Assembly (NCBI GenBank): GCA_030648295.1
Contig: JAUSID010000289.1
Span: 1 to 64,000 of the forward strand
Length of the DNA: 64,000 nucleotides
Reading direction: 5' to 3'
From: Opitutaceae bacterium
GTDB lineage: Bacteria; Verrucomicrobiota; Verrucomicrobiia; Opitutales; Opitutaceae
In this document: positions 1-7,505 of the stretch, piece by piece
How the letters are laid out: each line of letters opens with the position of its first letter
Position numbering within the stretch: position 1 is the stretch's first letter
Translations under genes and position numbers: made by a program
The notes under the pieces: model-generated
The model's database searches: none
What the model saw: the letters and a program-made list of their open reading frames with translations, nothing else
What the model was told of the DNA's origin: nothing

Positions 1-116
1 GCAAGGTCGATCTGAACGAATACAAGCGAAAGCAGGCCGCGCCCGGACTGAAGATCACGCCGCTGGCCTTCGGCGTGGGCCGAAGGATCCCGATCGTACA
101 AAAGTACGTCAGCTAA
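1..116 (+). CDS. nadE: NAD+ synthase, C-terminal end (partial)
   Basis: Only the last 37 codons and a TAA stop at 114-116 are present; the first in-frame codon starts at 3. The visible sequence contains [14 protein letters not shown] followed by [10 protein letters not shown]. This matches the conserved C-terminal tail of glutamine-dependent NAD+ synthases (NEYKRRQAPPGLK...AFGxGRRxPI), which make NAD+ from nicotinic acid adenine dinucleotide in the cytoplasm. The N-terminal glutaminase and the ATP pyrophosphatase domains lie outside the window. The call rests on this short tail alone. Confidence 0.75.
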   Translation, partial: KVDLNEYKRKQAAPGLKITPLAFGVGRRIPIVQKYVS

Positions 117-135
117 GCGGCCGAACAAGCTTCGT

Positions 136-294
136 TGTAGGAGCCTGCTTGCCCGTTCGACAAGCTCAGGGCCCCGAGCCCCGAGGGGCAGGCGACTGGG
201 AGCGCGACCGCCCCCGGTCGCATTGAGATCGTTGCGACCGAGGGCGGTCGCGCTCCCAATCAATCCATCGCCTGCAAGCAGGCTGTCTCCTACA
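136..294. repeat. Composite nested palindromic repeat
   Basis: The outer arms are TGTAGGAGCCTGCTTGC (136-152) and its imperfect complement GCAAGCAGGCTGTCTCCTACA (274-294). The inner perfect 17-bp arms are TGGGAGCGCGACCGCCC (197-213) and GGGCGGTCGCGCTCCCA (242-258), with a further GGTCGCA/TGCGACC pair between them. Half-copies of the inner arm occur at 28113-28138 and 36446-36471. The segment also contains GTTCGACAAGCTCAGGGC (154-171), a short motif that is often dispersed in bacterial genomes. It lies between two converging genes and fills most of the gap. It looks like a REP/MITE-type repeat. Confidence 0.8.
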
Positions 295-333
295 TCAGAG
301 TCGGTGAGCCTCCTCGTAGAAACCGATGTAGAA

Positions 334-2511
334 TCAAAACAGCTCCCCTTGCACGCCGCTCGGCGGCACGCGGCCGAGAAAGGCACCGTAACGCTCGAGC
401 CAGTCGTTCAGTTTTTCCGTGTAGTAATCCGCATCATACGGCGCGGTCGCAGGATCGTGGAGGTCGACCGGCCGGGCGCACTGCCAGTCGTTCGGCCGCG
501 CTTTGGTCCGGCGGGTGATGTAATACGTCACGCGCTCACCCATGCGCGGCCGGCGGTTGAGCTGGAGCGCGGCTTCGGCCGCAGCGCGGCGCGGTTTGCC
601 GCCTTCAGCCACAAAGCGCTCATACGCGTCCGGATTCTGGCTCAGCGCCTCGCTCCGCGCCAACTCCTCGACGGGCACCGCCAGCGCGACGAGCTTCTTG
701 CGATAATCCTCGAGCAGCACGAGCGGTGACGCGGGCGACGCGCCGAGCAGGAATTGGATCAGCTGGTCCGTCAGCTTCTTGAGGTACGGCTCGGTCCCCC
801 GCGACCGCAGCGCGCTGCCGCGGAGCGTGATTTTGTGTCCGTCGAAAATCGCGTAGTTCTTTGCCTTGTAGCAGAACATCGCGCGATACCGGCCATCGTA
901 TTCGAGATCGATCCCGGCGGGCAGGATCGGCGATACGAGCGCGAGCAGCTCGTCGGGATTGTCGAAGTACTTTTCCGACGAGAGATAAATTCCATCGGTG
1001 TCCGCCTCGAGGATCGTGCAGCCCTGCCGGGCGAACTCGTCGATCAGCTGCTGCAGCAGTTCGCGGCCGCGACGAGTCACCTCGGCGGCCAGTCCGCCAT
1101 CGCCGAAGCGGGCGCCGGAAAACCCGAGATAGCCATAAAATGAATTGATCAGAATCTTGAAGCTCGCCTGGCGCGCCTGCGCTTCGTTCCGCTCCGCCTC
1201 GGTCGGCGCGCTGCGGGCGAGTTGCTTGTATTTCAGCCGGTACTCGCGCAGCCGCCTCAGCAGCGGAATGAAAACGCCCAGCGTGTCGTTCCTGGGGTTC
1301 CGATTGATCGCCAGCAACAGGCTGGGATAAAGCGACGCCACGTCGAAGTGCAGCACGTGGTGGAAGACCCCCTCCTTGAAACTGCGCGTGTAACCACCCT
1401 CGAACGGCTTCACCTCCGGTGGCAACGGGCAGGCCTGCCGCGCGTGATAATATTCCTCGAGAAACAGAAGATCGATTTTCGACGTGGCGCCCCGCAGCGT
1501 CGCGTCCTGGAGTTGAATCGGGAACGTCCGCGTTTGCTCGAAGTATGTTGGCAGCAGCTGATCCGCCAGTCCCTGCGTCTCGCGCAAGTCGTCCTCGAGA
1601 TAGGCGCAGAACCGCGCCCGGTCCTCGAAAAACGCCTGCTGAATCTTGCTGCCCTCGATGTAGGTTCGCCCGGCGCTGTCCTCCTCGGTGATCCCGAAAT
1701 AGACCGCAGCTTCCTTCAGCCCATATGAGGTCAGCTCGCGCGTCGTGATGTCGTGGAGATTGATCAGCAGGTAGGTGTCGACGACGGCACGGCCGGGAAG
1801 GTCGCAGCGCAGGAAATCGATCCACCGCTCGGCGACCTTGAGCCGGCTGGTGCGGAATGCCGCCGGTTGATCGTAGCGCCCCCACGCGCAGGCCACCTTG
1901 TGCCGCCGGCAGCGCTGGCGCAGGTAATCCAGGTCGAACTTGAAGAGGTTGTGTCCCTCGATCACGTCGGGATCGATCGCGTGCAGCGCGGCGCAGAACT
2001 CCTCCAGCAGTTTTTTTTCCGCCGCCGCCGTCATCTCGTCGAGCAGCAGCAGCCGGTTTTTCCCGGCCGTCCGCAATCCGATCGCCAGAATGCGATCGTC
2101 GGCGCGCCGCGCATCGGGAAACCCGCCCTCGGGCGCGGCGACTTCGATGTCGAGCTGCATCCGCCGCAGCTGGCCGAAGCTGAGATCGCGATACAGCCGC
2201 TGCCGGTGCTGGAGCAGATACTGGTTTTCCAGCGGGCGGACGACATCGACGCTGATCCCTTCCCGCGCCTGCCGCGTGAAGAGGTTGAAACTTTCCAGAT
2301 CGTTCGCGTGCAGCAGCCGGTCGAACGGCCCCTCGCCTTGCAGCCGCTCAATGCTCAGCGGCCCCGGCGCCACGTCGGCCGGCGTATCATTGAGCCACGC
2401 AAACGGCCGGAAGGCATCATGGCGGGTTTCGCGCCCGTCCTGGCCGTTGTTCACCGTGGTGTGAACACGGCCGGTGCCATCGACCCAGACGCCGCAAAGC
2501 GATCCCGCCAT
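334..2511 (-). CDS. Family B DNA polymerase (Pol II-like)
   Basis: The product is 725 residues and carries both 3'-5' exonuclease and polymerase motifs. Exo I is DIE at 121-123, Exo II is in GHNLFKFDLDYL (about 186-197), and Exo III is YLEDD (304-308). Polymerase motif A is FDVASLYPS (389-397), motif B is KILINSFYG (452-460), and motif C is DTDG (504-507). All catalytic acidic residues are present, so it should be an active proofreading polymerase. The protein ends in QGELF, which resembles the C-terminal beta-clamp-binding peptide of E. coli Pol II (QLGLF). It starts 3 nt after the stop of the small membrane protein at 2515-2859, so the two are probably co-transcribed. A role in repair or translesion synthesis is inferred from the family. 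Confidence 0.92.
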   Translation of the reverse strand: MAGSLCGVWVDGTGRVHTTVNNGQDGRETRHDAFRPFAWLNDTPADVAPGPLSIERLQGEGPFDRLLHANDLESFNLFTRQAREGISVDVVRPLENQYLLQHRQRLYRDLSFGQLRRMQLDIEVAAPEGGFPDARRADDRILAIGLRTAGKNRLLLLDEMTAAAEKKLLEEFCAALHAIDPDVIEGHNLFKFDLDYLRQRCRRHKVACAWGRYDQPAAFRTSRLKVAERWIDFLRCDLPGRAVVDTYLLINLHDITTRELTSYGLKEAAVYFGITEEDSAGRTYIEGSKIQQAFFEDRARFCAYLEDDLRETQGLADQLLPTYFEQTRTFPIQLQDATLRGATSKIDLLFLEEYYHARQACPLPPEVKPFEGGYTRSFKEGVFHHVLHFDVASLYPSLLLAINRNPRNDTLGVFIPLLRRLREYRLKYKQLARSAPTEAERNEAQARQASFKILINSFYGYLGFSGARFGDGGLAAEVTRRGRELLQQLIDEFARQGCTILEADTDGIYLSSEKYFDNPDELLALVSPILPAGIDLEYDGRYRAMFCYKAKNYAIFDGHKITLRGSALRSRGTEPYLKKLTDQLIQFLLGASPASPLVLLEDYRKKLVALAVPVEELARSEALSQNPDAYERFVAEGGKPRRAAAEAALQLNRRPRMGERVTYYITRRTKARPNDWQCARPVDLHDPATAPYDADYYTEKLNDWLERYGAFLGRVPPSGVQGELF

Positions 2512-2514
2512 TGG

Positions 2515-2859
2515 TCACGCGCTCAGGCGCGTATGGTACACCATCACCAGAGCCACGAGCAGCAGCACGATGGTGATCGTCATCAGCAATCCGGCCTTGT
2601 CGCGTTTACGGTAAGCCATCCCGGCGAGCGCGGAGAGTCCAAGCCAGCAGACGATCTTCACGATCATCCAAACCGGGAAGCCGTAGTTCATCTTCGCCTG
2701 CAACCCGAACCCGCCCACCGCGGCGAGCAGGCTGGCGATGCCCGTGATCATCATCACGCGCTTGCGGGTCTCCGGCGGCGCCGCGAAGGCATAAAAAGTA
2801 TAGCCGGTGAGCACGAACAGCGCACCAAGGTGAAGGATGTAGTAGACGATTGGGCTCAT
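2515..2859 (-). CDS. Small four-helix membrane protein, unknown function
   Basis: The product is 114 residues starting MSPIVYYILH. An in-frame ATG 60 nt upstream would add a basic, non-hydrophobic leader, so I chose the inner start. Four hydrophobic segments are visible, around residues 6-26, 36-52, 62-80 and 90-110. The short loops contain PPETRKR and YRKRDK, which would orient positive charge to the cytoplasm. No catalytic motif is recognisable. It lies just upstream of the family-B polymerase and downstream of the 6S RNA terminator. Nothing suggests a functional link with the polymerase beyond shared transcription. Confidence 0.7.
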   Translation of the reverse strand: MSPIVYYILHLGALFVLTGYTFYAFAAPPETRKRVMMITGIASLLAAVGGFGLQAKMNYGFPVWMIVKIVCWLGLSALAGMAYRKRDKAGLLMTITIVLLLVALVMVYHTRLSA

Positions 2860-2918
2860 GGGAAAATCGCCGGCAGCTGAGCGCCGCCATCGAACGGCGT
2901 CCAACCTTTTCGAGATCA

Positions 2919-2947
2919 AGAAAAAAGCCGGCCCGAAGGCCGGCTTT
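2919..2947 (-). terminator. Rho-independent terminator of the 6S RNA gene
   Basis: A perfect 10-bp stem AAAGCCGGCC / GGCCGGCTTT (2924-2933 and 2938-2947) encloses a four-base loop. Read on the minus strand it is followed directly by a run of six T (2926-2921). This is a textbook intrinsic terminator for minus-strand transcription arriving from 2964-3144. Confidence 0.9.
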
Positions 2948-2963
2948 AGTCAGTTGAAAGGAT

Positions 2964-3144
2964 GACACCCCACCTGTGCCGTATGCTCAAAGGCTCAAGA
3001 CCTTTGTAGGTTTAGGTGGGAACCTCCGCCACAGCGTCTGCCTTCCGATTTACGGCCTGGCATCTTCCGCGACGGGTTCAGCTCCCGTGTTTATTCCAAG
3101 GCAAAGAGCAGTTATTGAAAGCACCTCGAACACTGCAGGGTGTC
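2964..3144 (-). ncRNA. ssrS: Predicted 6S RNA
   Basis: The segment is 181 nt, bounded by complementary ends GACACCC (5' end at 3144) and GGGTGTC (3' end at 2964). It has no coding capacity. The 5' arm reads GACACCCTGCAGTGTTCG. The GTGTTCG following a closing stem is typical of 6S RNA, and the 3' arm is rich in bulged pairing back to it, giving the long interrupted rod expected of 6S. A sigma70-like promoter sits just upstream at 3152-3179 and a strong intrinsic terminator just downstream at 2919-2947, so it is an independent transcription unit of the right size. 6S RNA binds the housekeeping RNA polymerase holoenzyme. I recognised this by structure and short motifs, not by alignment; another structured RNA is possible. 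Confidence 0.65.
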
Positions 3145-3151
3145 TTGCCGT

Positions 3152-3179
3152 AAGCTAGGTCGGTCGGTCCATCCGTCAA
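3152..3179 (-). promoter_or_regulatory. Sigma70-type promoter for the 6S RNA
   Basis: On the minus strand there is a -35 box TTGACG (3179-3174), a 16-bp spacer and a -10-like hexamer TAGCTT (3157-3152). The first base of the predicted RNA follows 7 nt downstream. The geometry fits a housekeeping promoter; the -10 hexamer is only a partial match. Confidence 0.6.
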
Positions 3180-3391
3180 ACCCGATCGCCCGAATGATTC
3201 CCATCGTGGGCCCGCCGGCGCGCATTTTTTCCCCGACGCGGGCGGCGGCGACGGGGAAACGGCTTGCGTTAACCTCATGCCAAAGCAGCGTCTTTCGACA
3301 GCGTGACGCCGGACTTACCCCTCCGATCCGAACGGGAGAAATTCCACCGACGTCCCTGCGTCATCGGCGACTTTGTCGCGATCATTCCAGC

Positions 3392-4819
3392 ATGGCCCGG
3401 GTGCTACTGATCAACCCGTCCTACAAGGTCACCTACGCGAGTACGATGGCGCGCTTCGGCGTGCCGTTCTACCCCGTCCTTTCCCTCGCGACCATCATTC
3501 CGAAGGTGAAGGCGTCCGGCCACGAGGTGCAGGTCATCGATCTGTGCTACGAAGACTTCAACGTGGCGCGGCTGCGGGACCGCATCAAGGCGTGGCGGCC
3601 CGACGTCGTGGGCCTGACCGGAACCACGCCGCTCTTTTCCCAGATTCGGACGATCGTAAAGCTGGTCCGCGAGATCTCACCGGATATCGTCACCGTCGGT
3701 GGCGGACCGCATTGTTCGGCGCTGCCCGAGCAGTCGCTGGAGGAGGCCGGTTTCGACTTTGTCTGCTTTGGCGAAGGAGATTTCACGCTGGCGCAAATCG
3801 CCGACGGCCGCGACTCCGCGGGCATCCCCGGCATCGTCCGCCGTGATGGCACCGGTCGCACGGTCAAGAACCTGCCCAATACGTGGCTGAAGGACCTCGA
3901 CGAGTTGCCCTACCCGAGCTGGGACGAGTTCAACCTCGCGCAATACGAAAGGTACTGGTCGCGACTCATCGCCCGCCGCAAACCGGTCGCGTTCTTCGAG
4001 ACGACCCGCGGCTGCGTCTTCTCCTGCAATTACTGCGGCTCGAAGAACACCGTCGGCCGCGGCTTCCGCAAGAAATCCGTCGCCCGCGTGATCGACGAGT
4101 TGAAGTACAGCAAGCGCCATGGCTTCCGCGAATTTTTCATCGTGGACGACATCTTCACGACCGATGTGCCGCGCGTGAAGGAAATCTGCGAAGCAATCAT
4201 CCGCGAGGATCTCGACATCGCCTGGAGTTGCGCCAACGGCATCCGCGTCGACTCGGGCGATCAGGAGATGTTCACGCTCATGCGCCGCGCCGGATGCTAC
4301 AAGGTCGCGTTCGGGTTCGAATCGGGCGACGACCGCGTGCTGAAGGAATTCGGCAAGGGCGGCCGCGCGACGGTGGAGGCGGCGCGCAGCACCGTCGCCA
4401 TGGCCCGCAAGGCCGACATCGACGTGTTCGGTTTCTTCATGGTCGGGCTGCTCCAGGACACGGCGGAATCAATGGCGAAAACGATCGAGCTGGGACGCGA
4501 ACTCCAGACCGATGTGCTGAAGATCAGCATCTCCGTGCCGTTCCCCGGCACGCCGATGTATGCGGAATTGAAGTCGAAAGGGCTGCTCAACCACTTCGAC
4601 TGGGACAAATACAACGTCTACAACCCGCAGCGGCTTTACCAGCACCCCACGCTTTCGTGGGAGACGATCGACCGGTACTACAAGCTGGCATATCGCCGCA
4701 TGGTGCTGACGAACCCGGCGTTTTATTATCGACGGCTGCGCCACGGACTGCGGACCGGCGAATTCTTCTACGACGTCTATTACTTCCTGCGTTTCGTCCT
4801 GGCCGGCGCGAAAATCTAG
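3392..4819 (+). CDS. B12-binding-domain radical SAM protein
   Basis: The product is 475 residues from ATG at 3392 (MARVLLINPS). The N-terminal about 150 residues form a Rossmann-like cobalamin-binding domain, with GLTGTTPLF at 74-82 and TVGGGPHCSA at 101-110. The radical SAM core follows with the cluster motif CVFSCNYC, giving C208, C212 and C215 (CX3CX2C). Later GFESGDDRVLKEF and SVPFPGTPMY are typical of the BchE/MiaB-like B12 radical SAM superfamily. The C-terminal region is tyrosine-rich and helical. Members act as methyltransferases, cyclases or hopanoid/lipid-modifying enzymes; the substrate cannot be told here. It is transcribed alone and converges on the clpS pair. Longer upstream readings would start in non-coding-looking sequence. 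Confidence 0.88.
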   Translation: MARVLLINPSYKVTYASTMARFGVPFYPVLSLATIIPKVKASGHEVQVIDLCYEDFNVARLRDRIKAWRPDVVGLTGTTPLFSQIRTIVKLVREISPDIVTVGGGPHCSALPEQSLEEAGFDFVCFGEGDFTLAQIADGRDSAGIPGIVRRDGTGRTVKNLPNTWLKDLDELPYPSWDEFNLAQYERYWSRLIARRKPVAFFETTRGCVFSCNYCGSKNTVGRGFRKKSVARVIDELKYSKRHGFREFFIVDDIFTTDVPRVKEICEAIIREDLDIAWSCANGIRVDSGDQEMFTLMRRAGCYKVAFGFESGDDRVLKEFGKGGRATVEAARSTVAMARKADIDVFGFFMVGLLQDTAESMAKTIELGRELQTDVLKISISVPFPGTPMYAELKSKGLLNHFDWDKYNVYNPQRLYQHPTLSWETIDRYYKLAYRRMVLTNPAFYYRRLRHGLRTGEFFYDVYYFLRFVLAGAKI

Positions 4820-4827
4820 CGCGGAAA

Positions 4828-5289
4828 TCAGCTGCCGAGGATGCCGTCGTCCAGGTGCTGGATAATCAGCTCCTGGATCGTCGCGAGGAAAAGATAGCAC
4901 ATGAACGCCTTTCGCAGCGGCTCGCTCAAGGTCGCCACGTCCACGTCACCGCCCTCGAGCGTCTCGTCGCCGAATGGCTTTAGGTAAACTTCCCGGAGCC
5001 GCAGCCGGACCGCCGCGCAGGCCCGCAGGATCACCTCTGCGTTGTTCTCATCGAAGGAGACCACGCCTTCGCTGAAAAATTCGTCGTCGAACAACGCGAG
5101 CAGCGTGCGGACGTCGTCGTTTTGCGAGCTGAGCAGCTCTCCCGACCACGCGTCGCGAAACTCGGCATCGATGTCGCGCACGGCGAGCGGGGCGGCGAGC
5201 TCCTTTTTGAGCGAATCGCCGAGCTGCTTGATGACATCGAGCAGCGGTGCCACGACCGGCAGCGCCAGTTTTACTTCAATTCGCTTCAT
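4828..5289 (-). CDS. ClpS-linked hypothetical protein
   Basis: The product is 153 residues (MKRIEVKLALPVVAPLLD...). It is largely helical and acidic, with no membrane segment and no recognised catalytic motif. The start codon overlaps the 3' end of clpS by 14 nt, so the two are translationally coupled. A ClpS-adjacent small helical protein of unknown function (DUF2017) is known in Actinobacteria. The position here is analogous, but I cannot confirm homology by eye. A role in adaptor-mediated ClpAP proteolysis is therefore an inference from context only. Confidence 0.65.
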   Translation of the reverse strand: MKRIEVKLALPVVAPLLDVIKQLGDSLKKELAAPLAVRDIDAEFRDAWSGELLSSQNDDVRTLLALFDDEFFSEGVVSFDENNAEVILRACAAVRLRLREVYLKPFGDETLEGGDVDVATLSEPLRKAFMCYLFLATIQELIIQHLDDGILGS

Positions 5290-5572
5290 CCGGTTCGAGG
5301 ACGGCAGTGAGGTGCCATTGCTGCAAGGTGAACACGTAGGCTTCCGCTTTTTCCCTCAGCCCGCTCCACACGATCGAGCGGCCCTGCTCGTGGACCTCCA
5401 GCATCTTCTTGCGCGCGGTCTGTTCATCGAACCCGAACACCTTCTTGAACACCAACACCACGTAGGACATGAGGTTGACGGGGTCGTTGAGCACCACGAC
5501 GCGCCACACGCCGTCGAGCTTGAGTTCGGTCTCGGTTTCGGTCGCGGGAAGGGTTTCGGAGCTGCGCGGCAT
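5276..5572 (-). CDS. clpS: ATP-dependent Clp protease adaptor ClpS
   Basis: The product is 98 residues starting MPRSSETLP. The ClpS core is clear: VVLNDPVNLMSYVVLVF (about 31-47), then KVFGFDEQTA and MLEVHEQGRSIVWSG, ending with the AEAYVFTLQQW helix. It contains the N-degron pocket region (NDP and the M-x-V/F-x-x-V face). ClpS binds the N-domain of ClpA and delivers substrates bearing hydrophobic N-terminal residues. The length is normal for the family. An earlier in-frame start 81 nt upstream would add a non-conserved leader, so I chose the inner ATG. It is followed, with overlap, by the hypothetical gene at 4828-5289. Confidence 0.93.
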   Translation of the reverse strand: MPRSSETLPATETETELKLDGVWRVVVLNDPVNLMSYVVLVFKKVFGFDEQTARKKMLEVHEQGRSIVWSGLREKAEAYVFTLQQWHLTAVLEPDEAN

Positions 5573-5701
5573 GACGCGCCCGCAGTAAACGCCCGCCGAC
5601 GGCTCGCGCAACTCGCAAACGAAATTGCCGAAACCGTTCGATGCGTCACGCATTGCTCGCCGGACGCAAAAGACAAGTCATGGTGATATTGCGACTGAAG
5701 A

Positions 5702-6619
5702 TCACGGGGCAGGCTTCGGCCCGGATTCGATCTTTCGAGCCATGAATACGATCACGGCGCCGGTCTTGCGCAGCGCGCGCAGCGCGGTGACAACGGCCGC
5801 AATCGGGAGCATCGCCGCACCGAGCAACACGGCCGCCACGCGCTGCCTGCCGCTCGCGTGGCCGCGATCCACCCCCTTCAGGACGAGGTAAAAAAGGTTG
5901 TGCGGCAGACCGAGACGGTTCTGCCAGGTCTGGACGAGGCTGAACGAATCGTATTCCGGCGCGCAGGTGCTCTCGCCTTCGATCCGGAGCCCGCGTCGCT
6001 CCAGCTCTGCGCGCAGAACCACCGCGGGGAAATGACAGAGATGGCGCGGCACATCCAAATGGAACCATGCGGCCGGGTTCGCCTGCGCTTCCGGCGACCC
6101 GAAGTCCGGCACGGAAAGCAACAACACGCCACCGGGCCGCAGCACCCGCGCCACTTCGTCCAACACCCTCCCAGGCGCCCGCATGTGCTCGAGGCTGTGC
6201 CAGCTCACCACGGCGTCGAATTCACCTGCGTTGAATCCCTGCTCGTACACTTCGCCGACCTTGATGTTCAAGCCGTGCTTTTCCCGCGGAATCGCCGCCG
6301 CGTCGTGAGTCGCCTCCGTACCGATCGCCTGCCAACCCGCCGCGGCAAAACACGCCAGCAGGTGACCCGGCCCGCAGCCCACGTCCAGCACACGACCAGC
6401 CCGCCCCACTGCATCCATCACTTTACGCGCGCGCCGGCGATAAAGTTGCTGCTGGATCGATTCGACCAGCGCCGGAAATCGCCGGCGACCCGGCTGGCCG
6501 TAATAGACCTCCCCGTAATAACGCGCCCCGTCGTCGGGCGCGGGCGTTGTCACCCACCAGCCTTCCGGCGCGCGTTCGAGTGAAAACGCTTCACCGGTAA
6601 TGTAGTCGCGGGCGCGCAT
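5702..6619 (-). CDS. SAM-dependent methyltransferase with C-terminal membrane segment
   Basis: The product is about 305 residues with the start taken at MRARDYITGE, one base after the stop of the upstream glycosyltransferase. An earlier ATG at 6655 would overlap that gene by 35 nt. Motif I VLDVGCGPGH lies at about 78-87, followed by FDAVVSWHSLEHM and LRPGGVLLLSVPDFGS, as in class I methyltransferases of the glycan and lipid type. The last about 60 residues hold a hydrophobic hairpin (VAAVLLGAAMLPIAAVVTAL) that would anchor it to the membrane. With the adjacent DPM1-like glycosyltransferase it probably modifies a cell-envelope glycolipid or glycan. Confidence 0.85.
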   Translation of the reverse strand: MRARDYITGEAFSLERAPEGWWVTTPAPDDGARYYGEVYYGQPGRRRFPALVESIQQQLYRRRARKVMDAVGRAGRVLDVGCGPGHLLACFAAAGWQAIGTEATHDAAAIPREKHGLNIKVGEVYEQGFNAGEFDAVVSWHSLEHMRAPGRVLDEVARVLRPGGVLLLSVPDFGSPEAQANPAAWFHLDVPRHLCHFPAVVLRAELERRGLRIEGESTCAPEYDSFSLVQTWQNRLGLPHNLFYLVLKGVDRGHASGRQRVAAVLLGAAMLPIAAVVTALRALRKTGAVIVFMARKIESGPKPAP

Positions 6620-6620
6620 C

Positions 6621-7406
6621 TCACCGGCGGGTCGGCTGCGGCTTGCGCGTGGCATCGGGCGACGTGGGATGCGCCGCCCGCTGGGTTGGCGCGTTGCGGC
6701 TCAGCCGGTGCGCGAGCGCAACCCGGATGCAGCCCAGACCATAACGAACGGACCGGCGGAAGCTGATCGAACTGGCGTCCGCAAAATATTTCGTGGGACA
6801 CGTCACTTCGCCGATGCCATAACCCTGGCCGAGGATCCACACCAGCATCTGGTTGTCGAAAATGAAGTCGTCATCGAAGGCTTCGAGCGGCGACTGCTCG
6901 AGCATGCGGCGCGAAAAAGCCCGGTAGCCGGTGTGATATTCCGAGAGCTTCGCGTTCAACATGAGGTTCTGGAAAAGCGTGAGTACGCGGTTGCTCACGT
7001 ACCGCCACCACGGCATGCCGCTGCGAAACGCGTGGCCGCCGAGGATGCGCGAGCCGAGCGCGCACGGATAAACGTCGTATGCCACCACGCTCGCGAGCGC
7101 CGTGATCAGCTTTGGCGTGTATTGATAATCCGGGTGCACCATGACGACGACGTCGGCCCCTTGCTCCAATGCCGTGCGGTAGCAGGTCTTCTGGTTCGCG
7201 CCGTAGCCGCGGTTGCGCTCGTGCACGATCACGTGCACGCCCGGCAGCGTGCGTGCCACCGCCACCGTCCGGTCGAGACTCTGGTCGTCGACCAGGATGA
7301 TATGGTCCACGACCCCTTGCGCGACCACCTCCTCATAGGTGCGCAAGAGCGTCTTTTCGGCGTTGTACGCGGGGAAAACGACCACGATCTTGCGGCCATT
7401 GATCAT
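6621..7406 (-). CDS. Family 2 glycosyltransferase (DPM1-like)
   Basis: The product is 261 residues from MINGRKIVVVFPAYNAEKTL. The GT-A fold is shown by FPAYNAEKTL (11-20), VDDQS (39-43), the NRGYGANQKT segment (65-73) and HPDYQY (91-96) in place of the DxD motif. There is no membrane segment, so it is a soluble or peripheral enzyme, typically adding a sugar from a nucleotide donor to polyprenyl phosphate. It is the first gene of a two-gene unit with the methyltransferase. The 99 bp between its start and the start of the divergent gene at 7506 must hold both promoters. An upstream start at 7481 is less likely because it runs into that region. Confidence 0.87.
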   Translation of the reverse strand: MINGRKIVVVFPAYNAEKTLLRTYEEVVAQGVVDHIILVDDQSLDRTVAVARTLPGVHVIVHERNRGYGANQKTCYRTALEQGADVVVMVHPDYQYTPKLITALASVVAYDVYPCALGSRILGGHAFRSGMPWWRYVSNRVLTLFQNLMLNAKLSEYHTGYRAFSRRMLEQSPLEAFDDDFIFDNQMLVWILGQGYGIGEVTCPTKYFADASSISFRRSVRYGLGCIRVALAHRLSRNAPTQRAAHPTSPDATRKPQPTRR

Positions 7407-7505
7407 GGTCGCGACGTGGTGGCGTGATCGCGCGGCCGCCGCCCTGAGATTTCCTTGCGCCTGCTCATCCGGGTCCGACACTGCAGGCCCTCGATTCAGT
7501 CGACA

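Noticed and set aside
620-1885. Long open frame of 421 codons antisense or shifted within the polymerase gene
   Set aside because: Its composition is Arg/Ala/Gly-rich with no family pattern and it is fully inside the well-supported polymerase gene; this is typical of high-GC shadows.
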